This document shows positions 18,007-25,867 of a stretch of DNA of 28,600 bases, piece after piece. This DNA comes from DATLZB01 sp035574175. GTDB taxonomy: Bacteria > Pseudomonadota > Alphaproteobacteria > Rhizobiales > Hyphomicrobiaceae. The stretch lies in assembly GCA_035574175.1 (NCBI GenBank), contig DATLZB010000230.1, forward strand, positions 1 through 28,600. The letters run 5' to 3'. Made by a program: the position numbers and the translations under genes. The notes under the pieces were generated by a model. The model worked only from the letters and a program-made list of their open reading frames with translations, searched no databases and was not told the DNA's origin. The stretch's first letter is position 1. Every line of letters begins with the position of its first letter.

Positions 18007-19371
18007 ATGTCGAGGTACGACTACGATCTTTTCGTGATCGGCGGCGGATCGGGCGGCGTGCGGGCGGCACGGATCGCGGCCGGATACGGCGCCAAGGTGG
18101 CGATCGCGGAGGAGTACCGGTTCGGGGGAACCTGCGTGATCCGCGGCTGCGTGCCGAAAAAGCTCTTGGTCTATGCGAGCCGCTTCCGCGACGAGTTCGA
18201 GGATGCGGCAGGCTTCGGTTGGAGCGTGCCCGAGGCTCGATTTGATTGGCCGACGCTCGTTGCCGCTAAGGATCGCGAGATCGCGCGCCTTGAGTCTGTC
18301 TACCGCGCGGGTCTGGAGAAGGCGGGCGTTGCCATCTTCAAGACACGGGCAACCCTTACAGGCTCCAACACGATCCTTCTCGCCGACAGCGGGCAAAAGT
18401 TGAGCGCCCGGGTTGTTCTGATCGCGACCGGTGCCAAGCCAAACGTCGACGAGCGGCTCATTGGCATCGAGCACGTCATCACCTCGAACGAGGCGTTCCA
18501 TCTGCCGCAGCTGCCGCGGCGCGTCGGAATCGCCGGTGGTGGCTATATCGCAGTGGAGTTCGCCGGAATTTTCGCCGGGCTTGGCAGCGAGGTGACGCTC
18601 GTCTATCGCGGCGACAAGATCCTACGCGGGTTCGATGACGACCTTCGGGACGGCATTACCGAGGCGTATGCCAGGCGCGGCATCCGCATCGTGACTGGTA
18701 ACGTGTTCGCGCGGATAGAGCGCAAGGGTAAGGAGCTCGCCGCCCACCTCTCGAACGGCTCGCGGATCCTGGTCGATCGGATCATGTTCGCCATCGGACG
18801 CAGCCCCAACACCGCCGGGCTTGGGCTCGAGGCGGCCGGTGTGCGGCTTAATAACGACGGCGCGGTCGAGGTCGACGAGTACTCAGCATCTAGCGTGCCA
18901 GGTATCTATGCGGTTGGCGACGTCACCGACCGGGTCAACCTGACGCCGGTCGCCCTCCACGACGGTCATGCCTTCGCGGATACCGTGTTCGGCGGCAGGC
19001 CGCGAGCGGTCGACCACGCGTCCATACCCACGGCTGTATTTTCAACGCCCGAAATCGCAAGCGTCGGCCTGCCGGAGCATCTGGCGCGCCAGCGGTGCCG
19101 ACAGCTCGACGTCTACAAGACGACGTTCCGTCCGCTGCGGCACACGCTGTCCGGCCGCGATGAGCGCATGCTCATGAAGCTGCTGGTCGATGGCGAGACG
19201 GGCCGCGTGGTGGGCTGTCACGTACTCGGTCCCGACGCCGCCGAGATCGTGCAGACGGCGGCCGTAGCCATTCGCATGGGAGCAAGGAAAGCCGACTTCG
19301 ACGCGACTATGGCGCTGCATCCGACGGCCGCCGAGGAGCTCGTTACTATGCGGACGAAATCGCGGGGTTGA
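18007..19371 (+). CDS. gor: Glutathione-disulfide reductase
   Basis: Gor reduces glutathione disulfide with NADPH and FAD. The 454-residue protein begins with the FAD fold DLFVIGGGSGGVRAARIAA, then the redox disulfide GGTCVIRGCVPKK (C43 and C48). The second dinucleotide fold is GIAGGGYIAVEFAGIFAGLG followed by VYRGDKILRGFD, with basic residues that favour NADPH. YAVGDVTDRVNLTPVA binds FAD, and the C-terminal catalytic dyad lies in HPTAAEE (H438 and E443). The CVIRGCVPKK motif with a Gly-Cys-Val and VYAS after it separates it from dihydrolipoamide dehydrogenase. It follows rpiA by 17 bp, with AAGGC close to the ATG. Several thiol-related genes in the window (cysteine synthase-Grx, frmA, YbdK) need or use glutathione. 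Confidence 0.95.
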   Translation: MSRYDYDLFVIGGGSGGVRAARIAAGYGAKVAIAEEYRFGGTCVIRGCVPKKLLVYASRFRDEFEDAAGFGWSVPEARFDWPTLVAAKDREIARLESVYRAGLEKAGVAIFKTRATLTGSNTILLADSGQKLSARVVLIATGAKPNVDERLIGIEHVITSNEAFHLPQLPRRVGIAGGGYIAVEFAGIFAGLGSEVTLVYRGDKILRGFDDDLRDGITEAYARRGIRIVTGNVFARIERKGKELAAHLSNGSRILVDRIMFAIGRSPNTAGLGLEAAGVRLNNDGAVEVDEYSASSVPGIYAVGDVTDRVNLTPVALHDGHAFADTVFGGRPRAVDHASIPTAVFSTPEIASVGLPEHLARQRCRQLDVYKTTFRPLRHTLSGRDERMLMKLLVDGETGRVVGCHVLGPDAAEIVQTAAVAIRMGARKADFDATMALHPTAAEELVTMRTKSRG

Positions 19372-19444
19372 ATGTCGCGCTCCGCGTATGATGACCGAGG
19401 GGGGAGGCACGTCTTTTGGCAGTAGGTAGTCGTGCGAGGTGGCG

Positions 19445-20200
19445 ATGCGACGGCTCGAGGGACGTATAGCTTTGGTAACGGGCGCGGCGGCGGGCATCGG
19501 TCTTGCCGTCGCGCGACGCTTTGCGGCCGAGGGCGCTCACGTCTTCCTCGCCGATCTCGACGGCGACGCAGCGGCCGCCGCCGCCAGGGAGATCGGCGCC
19601 GCTGGGGGCAGAGCCGCGGCCGTCGCCGCCGATGTGACGCGCGCTGGCGATGTCTCGGCTATGTTCGCCGCCATCGACAGCTCCGTCGGACGGCTCGATG
19701 TGCTTGTCAACAACGCCGGCATCAACGTCCGCAGCGACTTCCGCCACCTTGGGGACGCCGACTGGGAAAAAATCCGCGCCGTCAATCTCGATGGTGCCAT
19801 TCGCGTGGCACGCGAAGGTTTCGCCCTGCTCAAGAGCTCCGGGCGCGGCTCGCTGATCAATCTCTCCTCAATCATGGCCCACCGCGGGCTGCGGCAACTC
19901 TCGGGCTACGCGGCGACCAAGGGAGCGATCTCGGCGCTCACCCGTGTGCTGGCCGTCGAGTACGCTGCCTTCGGCATCCGCGTCAACGCGCTGGCTCCCG
20001 GTTTCATCGAGACGGCGATGACGGAACGCGTGCTGCGTGTGCCCGCCATCCACAAGGCGCTTGCCGAGCAGACGCCGCTGCGCCGCTTCGGCACGCCGGA
20101 GGACGTGGCGGGCGCGGCGCTGTTCCTGGCCAGCGACGATGCCGCCTTCATCACCGGTGCGGAGCTCGCCGTCGATGGCGGCATGGCGGCCGGATTGTGA
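19445..20200 (+). CDS. Short-chain dehydrogenase/reductase, FabG-like
   Basis: This 251-residue classical SDR oxidises or reduces an unknown alcohol or ketone. The cofactor fold is VTGAAAGIG (residues 11-19), an Asp after the second strand (D37 in FLADLDG) favours NAD over NADP, and VNNAG is at 88-92. The catalytic residues are Ser141/142 (INLSS), Tyr155 and Lys159 (YAATK), followed by the typical VNALAPGFIETAMTE and the C-terminal ITGAELAVDGGMAAG. I chose ATG 19445, which follows GAGGTGGCG, rather than the GTG six bases earlier. The gene lies 73 bp after gor and may be read from the same transcript or its own promoter; the context does not identify its substrate. Confidence 0.9.
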   Translation: MRRLEGRIALVTGAAAGIGLAVARRFAAEGAHVFLADLDGDAAAAAAREIGAAGGRAAAVAADVTRAGDVSAMFAAIDSSVGRLDVLVNNAGINVRSDFRHLGDADWEKIRAVNLDGAIRVAREGFALLKSSGRGSLINLSSIMAHRGLRQLSGYAATKGAISALTRVLAVEYAAFGIRVNALAPGFIETAMTERVLRVPAIHKALAEQTPLRRFGTPEDVAGAALFLASDDAAFITGAELAVDGGMAAGL

Positions 20201-20314
20201 CGAGGCATGCCGCGGTACGAGAACCGGACTTGATTGCGACACATGAAGTTGGCATGTGAGCATCCGAACGTGGGCGGTGGTTGCTTGGCGCCCGACGGCT
20301 CCGATTGCTTGCCG

Positions 20315-20926
20315 ATGGTCTTCCCTCGCAGACGGTTCGCCGGCGTTTGCGCCGCCGCAGCCCTGCTGGCTGGCACGCACACCGGCGCGTGCGCCGACGT
20401 GTGGACGTTCGACAAAACGACGAGCGAGGTCCGCTTCAGCTATGATCACCTCGGCCTTTCCCGCCAATCGGGCCGCTTTCGCGAGATTGAAGGCCGCCTC
20501 GACTTCTCTCCGACCGATCCCGAGAGCGGACGCGTGGAGGCGGTCATTTGGATGGCCGGCGTCTCCACCGGAGTTGCCGAACTCGATCAGCTCTTGCGCT
20601 CCCCTGACTTTTTCGACACGGCCCGATTTCCCTCGGCCGTGTTCAGGAGCAACGCCGTCATCAAGTCCGGAGAGAAGACCGGCGACGTGCTGGGCGAGCT
20701 GACGATGCTCGGCCTGACCCGTCCGGTAACGTTACAGGTGCGGTGGAATTTCACCGGTGAGCACCCGCTTTCCGCCATCAATCCGACCTATCTTGGTAAG
20801 TGGGTGTCGGGGTTTTCGGCGAGGACCGTCATTCAACGCAGCACCTGGGGGCTGAAGCGGGGCATTCCGCTCCTGTCGGACGAGATCGAGATCACCATCG
20901 AGGCGGAGTTCCTGCGCCAAGAGTAG
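20315..20926 (+). CDS. Secreted YceI family protein
   Basis: YceI proteins are periplasmic lipocalin-like barrels that bind isoprenoid-type lipids; their role is often stress related or unknown. The 203-residue product begins MVFPRRRFAGVCAAAALLAG and appears to be cleaved after GACA, before DVWTFDKTTSEVRF. The mature part carries the expected YceI pattern: SEVRFSYDHLGLSRQSGRF, LDFSPTDPES, LDQLLRSPDFFDTARFPSAVF, GELTMLGLTRPVTLQV, and STWGLKRGIPLLSDEIEI. ATG 20315 is chosen because the signal peptide begins there; no clear ribosome site precedes it or the upstream candidates at 20234 and 20243, so the start is moderately certain. It lies 41 bp before the lysozyme-like gene, on the same strand. 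Confidence 0.88.
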   Translation: MVFPRRRFAGVCAAAALLAGTHTGACADVWTFDKTTSEVRFSYDHLGLSRQSGRFREIEGRLDFSPTDPESGRVEAVIWMAGVSTGVAELDQLLRSPDFFDTARFPSAVFRSNAVIKSGEKTGDVLGELTMLGLTRPVTLQVRWNFTGEHPLSAINPTYLGKWVSGFSARTVIQRSTWGLKRGIPLLSDEIEITIEAEFLRQE

Positions 20927-20967
20927 GATCGAGCACCCGGTGCGCCGACCGGCAGGGGAGGGTAGCC

Positions 20968-22140
20968 ATGGATCAGCAGGCCTGGAGCGGCATCTACACC
21001 GAGCTCGAGAACGACGTGGAGGCGCTCACGCGGCGCAGCGGCCCGCAGGCGCCAAACATCGAGATCTATCGCCAGATCGATCGCGCACGCTTTGCCCTCG
21101 ACAAGGGTGAGCTGGCTCGCGCCATCGCCATCATCGAGGACATCAGGCGCCGTCTGGCCGCCGCGGCGACCCGCAGCGGCGGAACTCCCACCTCTCTCGA
21201 CACGCTCGATGCCCTTGAAGAGCACTTGATCGGCGAGTTGCGGTTCGGCTCGGCGCGGCTCGAGATCGTCGGCGAGGACGAGGCACCGGCTGAAACGCGG
21301 GCCGCCAGCCAGAACACGAAGGTAAACAGGTCGACGGCCTTCGAAGATATCGCCGACGAATACGTGGCCATGTTCGAGAGCGCAAAGATCAGGCCGGAAA
21401 AGCTGAGCGAGGTGCGCTGGAACGCAAACAAGATCGTGGCCGGACGCGAGGTCTACGAGAAGATCGAGGCCAAAACCAACGTCCCCTGGTATTTCACGGG
21501 CCTGATCCACGGCATGGAATGCAGCTTCTCCTTCTCGAGGCACCTTCACAACGGCGACTCGCTCAAGGCACGCACTTGGCAGGTGCCGGCGGGGCGACCG
21601 AAGGAAGGCAACCCGCCCTTCACCTTCGAGGAGAGCGCCTGCGACGCGCTCGCCTACGACAAGCTCGCCGGTCAGAGCGATTGGTCGCTGGCGCGCATGC
21701 TGCACCGGCTCGAAATCTACAATGGCTTCGGCTATCGCCGGAAGTTCGGCACCGCCTCGCCCTATTTATGGAGCTATTCCAACCACTTCACGAGCGGCAA
21801 GTACGTCAAGGACGGCGTCTATGATCCCAACGCCGTATCCAAGCAGTGCGGCGCGGCCGTAATGCTGAAGGATTTGGTCGAGCGCGGCATCGTCATCATC
21901 GGGGTTGCAACCCCGACGGCGCCACAGCCCATGCCTCAGCCAGTCGTGCCGGGACCGCAGCTTGAGCCCGCTCCCCAGCCGGCCCCCGCCGCACAGCCCG
22001 AGCCCACGCCGACGCCACAGCCGGCCGCGGGTCCTGCGCCCGCCCCTGAGCCGACGCCGCCCGCAGCGCCGCAGGCGACCGCCGCCGGGGAGGACCCGTC
22101 CTCCAAACCGCCCTCGCTCAACGAGAGCCAGACGAGCTGA
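20968..22140 (+). CDS. Lysozyme-like domain protein with Pro/Ala-rich tail
   Basis: I do not recognise a named gene. The 390-residue protein has three parts. Residues 1-115 are charged, probably helical and Ala-rich. Residues 125-310 form a conserved-looking catalytic-type domain with PWYFTGLIHGMECSFSF, HLHNGDSLKARTWQVPAGRP, YNGFGYR, SPYLWSYSNHF and DPNAVSKQCGAAVML. The first of these, with Glu184, and the later YNG and Pro-Tyr segments recall the lysozyme/lytic transglycosylase superfamily. Residues 316-375 are a low-complexity Pro/Ala/Gln/Glu tail. No signal peptide or membrane helix is seen at the N-terminus, so export, if any, must use another route. ATG 20968 follows GGGGAGGGTAGCC, a strong ribosome site. 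Peptidoglycan cleavage is an inference from motifs, not established. Confidence 0.7.
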   Translation: MDQQAWSGIYTELENDVEALTRRSGPQAPNIEIYRQIDRARFALDKGELARAIAIIEDIRRRLAAAATRSGGTPTSLDTLDALEEHLIGELRFGSARLEIVGEDEAPAETRAASQNTKVNRSTAFEDIADEYVAMFESAKIRPEKLSEVRWNANKIVAGREVYEKIEAKTNVPWYFTGLIHGMECSFSFSRHLHNGDSLKARTWQVPAGRPKEGNPPFTFEESACDALAYDKLAGQSDWSLARMLHRLEIYNGFGYRRKFGTASPYLWSYSNHFTSGKYVKDGVYDPNAVSKQCGAAVMLKDLVERGIVIIGVATPTAPQPMPQPVVPGPQLEPAPQPAPAAQPEPTPTPQPAAGPAPAPEPTPPAAPQATAAGEDPSSKPPSLNESQTS

Positions 22141-22158
22141 TCGCCGAGCCGCGCCACG

Positions 22159-22187
22159 TTCAAACTTGTAGCCGAGGGTGCCATACT
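22159..22187 (+). promoter_or_regulatory. Possible promoter of frmA
   Basis: TTCAAA (22159-22164) and CATACT (22182-22187) are spaced by 17 bases and match the sigma70 consensus at four of six positions each. This is a weak match in a GC-rich genome, supported mainly by its position between the previous stop and the tandem repeat before the frmA ribosome site. Confidence 0.3.
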
Positions 22188-22189
22188 GG

Positions 22190-22227
22190 CTTGCCGCAGC
22201 GTGAGCCACTTGCCGCAGCTTGAGCCA
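22190..22227 (+). repeat. 19-bp tandem duplication in frmA leader
   Basis: Bases 22190-22208 and 22209-22227 are head-to-tail copies of CTTGCCGCAGCGTGAGCCA that differ only at the twelfth base (G in the first, T in the second). The second copy ends directly before AGGAGGGG, the frmA ribosome site. The duplication would lie in the 5' untranslated region or at the transcription start. No other copy was noticed in the window. Confidence 0.88.
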
Positions 22228-22240
22228 GGAGGGGACGTCC

Positions 22241-23368
22241 ATGAAGACCCGCGCCGCCGTTGCCGTCGAGAGGGCCAAGCCGCTCGAGATCATGGAGGTG
22301 GATCTCGACGGGCCGAAGACGGGCGAGGTGATGGTCGAAATCAAGGCCACCGGCATCTGCCACACCGACGAATTCACCTTATCGGGCGCTGACCCGGAGG
22401 GGCTGTTCCCCGCGATCCTGGGACACGAGGGTGCCGGTATCGTCGTCGAGGTGGGGCCGGGCGTAACCAGCGTGAAAAAGGGCGACCACGTGATCCCACT
22501 CTATACGCCCGAATGCCGGCAGTGCCCGTCCTGCCTGTCGCGCAAGACCAACCTGTGCACGGCGATCCGCGCCACCCAGGGGCAGGGGGTCATGCCCGAT
22601 GGCACGTCCCGCTTCTCGCTGGGCGGCAAGAAGCTGCACCACTACATGGGCACCTCGACGTTCTCGAACTTCACGGTGCTGCCCGAGATTGCCGTCGCCC
22701 GGATCCGCGAGGACGCGCCTTTCGACAAGGTCTGCTACATCGGCTGCGGGGTGACGACCGGCATCGGCGCCGTCATCAACACAGCGAAGGTGGAGCCGGG
22801 TGCGACGGCGATCGTGTTCGGTCTCGGCGGCATCGGCCTCAACGTGATCCAGGGACTCAAGCTGGTCGGCGCCGACATCATCATCGGCGTCGACATCAAC
22901 CCCGACAAGAAAGCCTGGGGCGAGCGCTTCGGCATGACGCATTTCGTCAACCCGAGCGAGGTGGGCGGTGATCTCGTGCCCTATCTCGTCAACATGACGA
23001 AGAGGGGGGCCGACCAGATCGGCGGGGCCGACTACACCTTCGACTGCACCGGCAACGTGACGGTCATGCGCCAGGCGCTCGAAGCCTGCCATCGCGGTTG
23101 GGGCGTCTCCGTCATCATAGGCGTGGCTCCAGCGGGCGCGGAGATTGCCACCCGTCCGTTCCAACTTGTTACGGGCCGTGTGTGGAAGGGCACGGCGTTC
23201 GGCGGCGCCAGGGGCCGCACCGACGTGCCGAAAATCGTCGACTGGTACATGGAGGGCAAGATCGAGATCGATCCCATGATCACGCACACGTTGCCGCTTG
23301 CCGACATCAACAAGGGCTTCGAGCTGATGCATCAGGGCAAGAGCATTCGCAGCGTGGTGATCTACTGA
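22241..23368 (+). CDS. frmA: S-(hydroxymethyl)glutathione dehydrogenase (class III ADH)
   Basis: This zinc enzyme oxidises S-hydroxymethylglutathione, the adduct of formaldehyde and glutathione, to S-formylglutathione with NAD. It is the main formaldehyde detoxification step and serves as dissimilation in methylotrophs. The 375-residue product has catalytic zinc ligands in GICHTDE (C40), GHEGAG (H62) and IGCGVTTG (C169). It has structural zinc cysteines in ECRQCPSCLSRKTNLC, the NAD fold VFGLGGIGLNVIQG with an acidic IIGVDINPDK, and the class III segments FSNFTVLPEIAVA and AFGGARGRTDVPK. ATG 22241 follows CAGGAGGGGACGTCC. The next step, S-formylglutathione hydrolase, is not in the window. Also known as flhA or adhC. 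Confidence 0.96.
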   Translation: MKTRAAVAVERAKPLEIMEVDLDGPKTGEVMVEIKATGICHTDEFTLSGADPEGLFPAILGHEGAGIVVEVGPGVTSVKKGDHVIPLYTPECRQCPSCLSRKTNLCTAIRATQGQGVMPDGTSRFSLGGKKLHHYMGTSTFSNFTVLPEIAVARIREDAPFDKVCYIGCGVTTGIGAVINTAKVEPGATAIVFGLGGIGLNVIQGLKLVGADIIIGVDINPDKKAWGERFGMTHFVNPSEVGGDLVPYLVNMTKRGADQIGGADYTFDCTGNVTVMRQALEACHRGWGVSVIIGVAPAGAEIATRPFQLVTGRVWKGTAFGGARGRTDVPKIVDWYMEGKIEIDPMITHTLPLADINKGFELMHQGKSIRSVVIY

Positions 23369-23381
23369 ATATTCCGTCCAC

Positions 23382-23523
23382 GTCACGCTGCCCAGGCCAC
23401 AGCATGATCTGATCGTCGACCTTGAGCGGCAGGCGGTAACCCATCATGGGTGTGAGGCCGACGGGAAGACTGTCACCAAGATTATCCGCGAAGGGGTTCT
23501 TGATCTTGAGCCTCCGGGGTTAT
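23382..23523 (-). pseudogene. Possible short coding remnant
   Basis: Within the 205-bp gap after frmA, one minus-strand frame stays open from an upstream TAA near 23523 to beyond 23382 and reads like protein rather than spacer. It includes KIKNPFADNLGD, LPVGLTPMMGYRLPL and KVDDQIMLW. It has no good start with ribosome site and I cannot name a family. It could be the remains of a lost gene, or chance in GC-rich DNA. Confidence 0.25.
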
Positions 23524-23573
23524 CGATGCCGGTCGCGCCCCGACATCGAGGGGTGACCGGGTCGTGAGCCGGT

Positions 23574-24707
23574 TCAGTTGACCGAAACCGTCTCCGCGAC
23601 AAGCGCATCGACCACGGCCTGTAACGCCTCTTCGTGGCCCGCCCCGCTGTTGCGGGCCCGCTCGTAGGCGGCGATCTGGCGGTCAGCGCTGGTGCCGTTG
23701 GTCAGGATTGTCCGGGCGTGCGCTACCTCGGCCGAGCAGCCGAGCGCTGCCGCATCCTCTGCAGTGAGCGCAATCAGCTCCTCGAGCAGATGGGCAAAGG
23801 GTACGAGCTCGCCCTTGCCGAAGTCGAACAGCGTGCCGCCAACGCCGTAGCGCTGGGCGCGCCACCGGTTTTCTTCAAGCAGAAAGACAGGGTAGGTGCG
23901 CCAACTCTGGTTGGCGCGGCGCAGCCGGTAGAGCATTCGGCAGACGCTCAAGTAGAGAGCGGCGACGGCAAGGCCGTCGGCCATGCGCGTGCACACGTCG
24001 GTGATGCGCATCTCGAGCGTCGGAAAGCGCGCGGATGGCCGTAAATCCCACCAGATCTTGGTGGCGTCCTCGATTACCCGGGCCTTGACCAGCACGTCGA
24101 TGGTGGCGCGATACTCGTCCCAGCCGGCAAAGCGTCCGGGAAGCCCCGTGCGCGGCATCTCCTGCACGATGGCGAGGCGGTAACTTTTGAGGCCCGTATC
24201 CTCTCCCTCCCAGAATGGAGAGGAGGTGGACAGCACGAGCAGGTGGGGCAGGAAATAGCGGACCTGGTTCATCAGGTCGATTCTGAGTTCGTTGTCCTCG
24301 ATCGCCGCGTGCACGTGCATGCCGCAGATGGCGAGACGGCGGCCGACGCCGGCGAGGTCGCGAGCGAGAACCTGGTAACGCTCCTTCTCCGTGGTCTCCA
24401 GTGCGCGGGCTTTCGCGAAGGGGTGGGTCGAGGCGGCCATCGGCGCCACCCCGTGCTCGCGGGCGAGGCGCGCGATGGTGGTGCGCAGGTGCGAGATATC
24501 CTCGCGGGCCTCGGCGAAGGTCCGGCAGGGTCGCGTGCCGACCTCGATCTGCGAGCGTAGGAACTCGGGCGCCACCTGCCCGCCGAGCGTCGCCTCGCAG
24601 GCCTTCATCAGTGCCTCGGGCGCCGGCGCGAGGTCACGGCTCACGAGATCGACGAGGTGATACTCCTCCTCGATGCCAAAGGTGAACGATGGCTCTCTGA
24701 GCGTCAT
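23574..24707 (-). CDS. YbdK family carboxylate-amine ligase (GCS2 type)
   Basis: This 377-residue protein is a member of the glutamate-cysteine ligase type 2 / YbdK family. E. coli YbdK has weak gamma-glutamylcysteine ligase activity in vitro, and its physiological role is unsettled. Hallmarks are FTFGIEEEYHLVDL at the N-terminus, FLRSQIEVGTRPC, CGMHVHAAIEDNE, SSPFWEGEDTGLKSYR, KIWWDLRPSARFPTLEMRITDVC and LLEENRWRAQRYG. ATG 24707 is chosen because the family N-terminus begins there, although no Shine-Dalgarno sequence precedes it; the longer frame to 24812 would run into the divergent promoter. It is divergent from the ArsR-methyltransferase gene, 149 bp apart. Activity on cysteine and glutamate is a family-based guess. 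Confidence 0.88.
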   Translation of the reverse strand: MTLREPSFTFGIEEEYHLVDLVSRDLAPAPEALMKACEATLGGQVAPEFLRSQIEVGTRPCRTFAEAREDISHLRTTIARLAREHGVAPMAASTHPFAKARALETTEKERYQVLARDLAGVGRRLAICGMHVHAAIEDNELRIDLMNQVRYFLPHLLVLSTSSPFWEGEDTGLKSYRLAIVQEMPRTGLPGRFAGWDEYRATIDVLVKARVIEDATKIWWDLRPSARFPTLEMRITDVCTRMADGLAVAALYLSVCRMLYRLRRANQSWRTYPVFLLEENRWRAQRYGVGGTLFDFGKGELVPFAHLLEELIALTAEDAAALGCSAEVAHARTILTNGTSADRQIAAYERARNSGAGHEEALQAVVDALVAETVSVN

Positions 24708-24805
24708 TGGCACAGGCTGGCACAGGGGCCGACACCACGCCACACCCCTGGGTCCTTCCTCACCGTTTCCATCGCGCCCGCATGGGATCGGCGGCAGAGG
24801 TCGTC

Positions 24806-24833
24806 TTGACATATAAACATATCTTTATATGAT
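24806..24833 (+). promoter_or_regulatory. Promoter with palindromic operator for the met operon
   Basis: A perfect TTGACA (24806-24811), 16 bases, and TATGAT (24828-24833) form one of the best sigma70 matches in the window. CATATAAA (24810-24817), six bases, and TTTATATG (24824-24831) form a perfect 8-bp inverted repeat that overlaps the end of the -35, the spacer and part of the -10. The AT-rich block stands out from its GC-rich surroundings. A dimeric ArsR-type repressor bound here would block polymerase, so the downstream ArsR-methyltransferase protein is the natural candidate, acting on its own operon. SahR-type ArsR regulators of S-adenosylhomocysteine metabolism use palindromic AT-rich sites of this style. 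Confidence 0.8.
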
Positions 24834-24856
24834 GACACGGAGAGGCCCTGCATAAA

Positions 24857-25867
24857 GTGACTCCTGTGCTCGAGTTGGATCCCCTGCTGTCTGCCCTCAA
24901 GGCGGTCGCCGAGCCGACCCGGCTGCGCCTGTTGGCGCTGCTTGCCGACGGTGAACTCAACGTTAAGGACCTGACCCGGATCCTGGGCCAGAGCCAGCCA
25001 CGCATCAGTCGGCACTTGAAGCTCCTGACCGAGGCGGGCGTTGTGGAACGCGTGCGGGAAGGGAGCTGGGCCTACTTCCGCTTGTCCGACGCTACCTCGG
25101 TCGCCGGCTTTGCCCGCGACCTGGTTGGCGCCATCGACCAATCGGATGCCTTAATCCAGCGCGACAGGGCGCGGGCGGAGGCCTTGAGGCGCGAACGGGC
25201 GGAGGCGGCGCAGGCCTTCTTCCGCGAATATGCAGCCGAGTGGGACCAGATCCGCTCGCTCTACCTCGCCGAGGGCGAGGTGGAGGCTGCGATGCGCACG
25301 GCGTTGGGGCCAGGCCCGTTCGATCTCCTCCTCGATCTCGGCACTGGAACGGGGCGCATGCTCGAACTGTTTGCCGATTGCTACCGCCGTGCGATCGGTA
25401 TCGACGCCAGCCATTCCATGCTGGCCGTCGCCCGCGCCAAGTTGGACCGCGCGCGCTTGCGCCGGGCGCAGGTGCGTCACGGCGATATCTACCACCTCGG
25501 CCTCGACGACGGGGTGGCCGACGCGGTGGTGATGCACCAGGTGCTGCATTATCTGAGTGATCCTGATCAGGCGCTGCGGGAGGCCGCGCGGGTCCTCTCG
25601 CCTGGCGGCCGGCTCATCGTCGTCGATTTTGCCCCGCATGAGCTCGAGTTCCTGCGTCAGTCACATGCTCACGTGCATCTCGGCTTTTCTCCCGGCCAGG
25701 TCGAGCAATGGCTGAGCGGAGCAGGTCTTAAGACGCTGATGACCAAAGAGCTTCGGCCTCCTCCAAAGGCTCGATCGGAGAAGCTCACGGTTCTGCTCTG
25801 GCTTGCCGGCCGGGCCCCGGTGGCAAACGCTGAGGCCGGCAAACGTGCACTGGAGAGCTTGGCCTGA
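24857..25867 (+). CDS. ArsR-family regulator fused to SAM methyltransferase
   Basis: This 336-residue protein combines an N-terminal ArsR winged-helix domain with a class I methyltransferase domain. The DNA-binding part spans residues 10-80, with the recognition helix in SQPRISRHLKLL and the wing REGSWAYFRL. A charged helical linker (100-125) leads to the methyltransferase, with the SAM loop LLLDLGTGTGRMLEL (D160) and AIGIDASHSMLAVA, and DAVVMHQVLHYL as a post-motif region. No metal-binding Cys pair typical of ArsR metal sensors is seen. It heads the metF-metH operon, so it probably senses SAM or S-adenosylhomocysteine and represses the operon; this is inferred from context. The start is GTG 24857, with GGAGAGG 11 bases upstream. 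Its stop overlaps the metF ATG by one base. Confidence 0.88.
   Translation: MTPVLELDPLLSALKAVAEPTRLRLLALLADGELNVKDLTRILGQSQPRISRHLKLLTEAGVVERVREGSWAYFRLSDATSVAGFARDLVGAIDQSDALIQRDRARAEALRRERAEAAQAFFREYAAEWDQIRSLYLAEGEVEAAMRTALGPGPFDLLLDLGTGTGRMLELFADCYRRAIGIDASHSMLAVARAKLDRARLRRAQVRHGDIYHLGLDDGVADAVVMHQVLHYLSDPDQALREAARVLSPGGRLIVVDFAPHELEFLRQSHAHVHLGFSPGQVEQWLSGAGLKTLMTKELRPPPKARSEKLTVLLWLAGRAPVANAEAGKRALESLA

Noticed and set aside
24707..24857. SAM or cobalamin riboswitch before the met operon
   Set aside because: The distance from the promoter -10 to the start codon is only about 23 bases, too short for a riboswitch.
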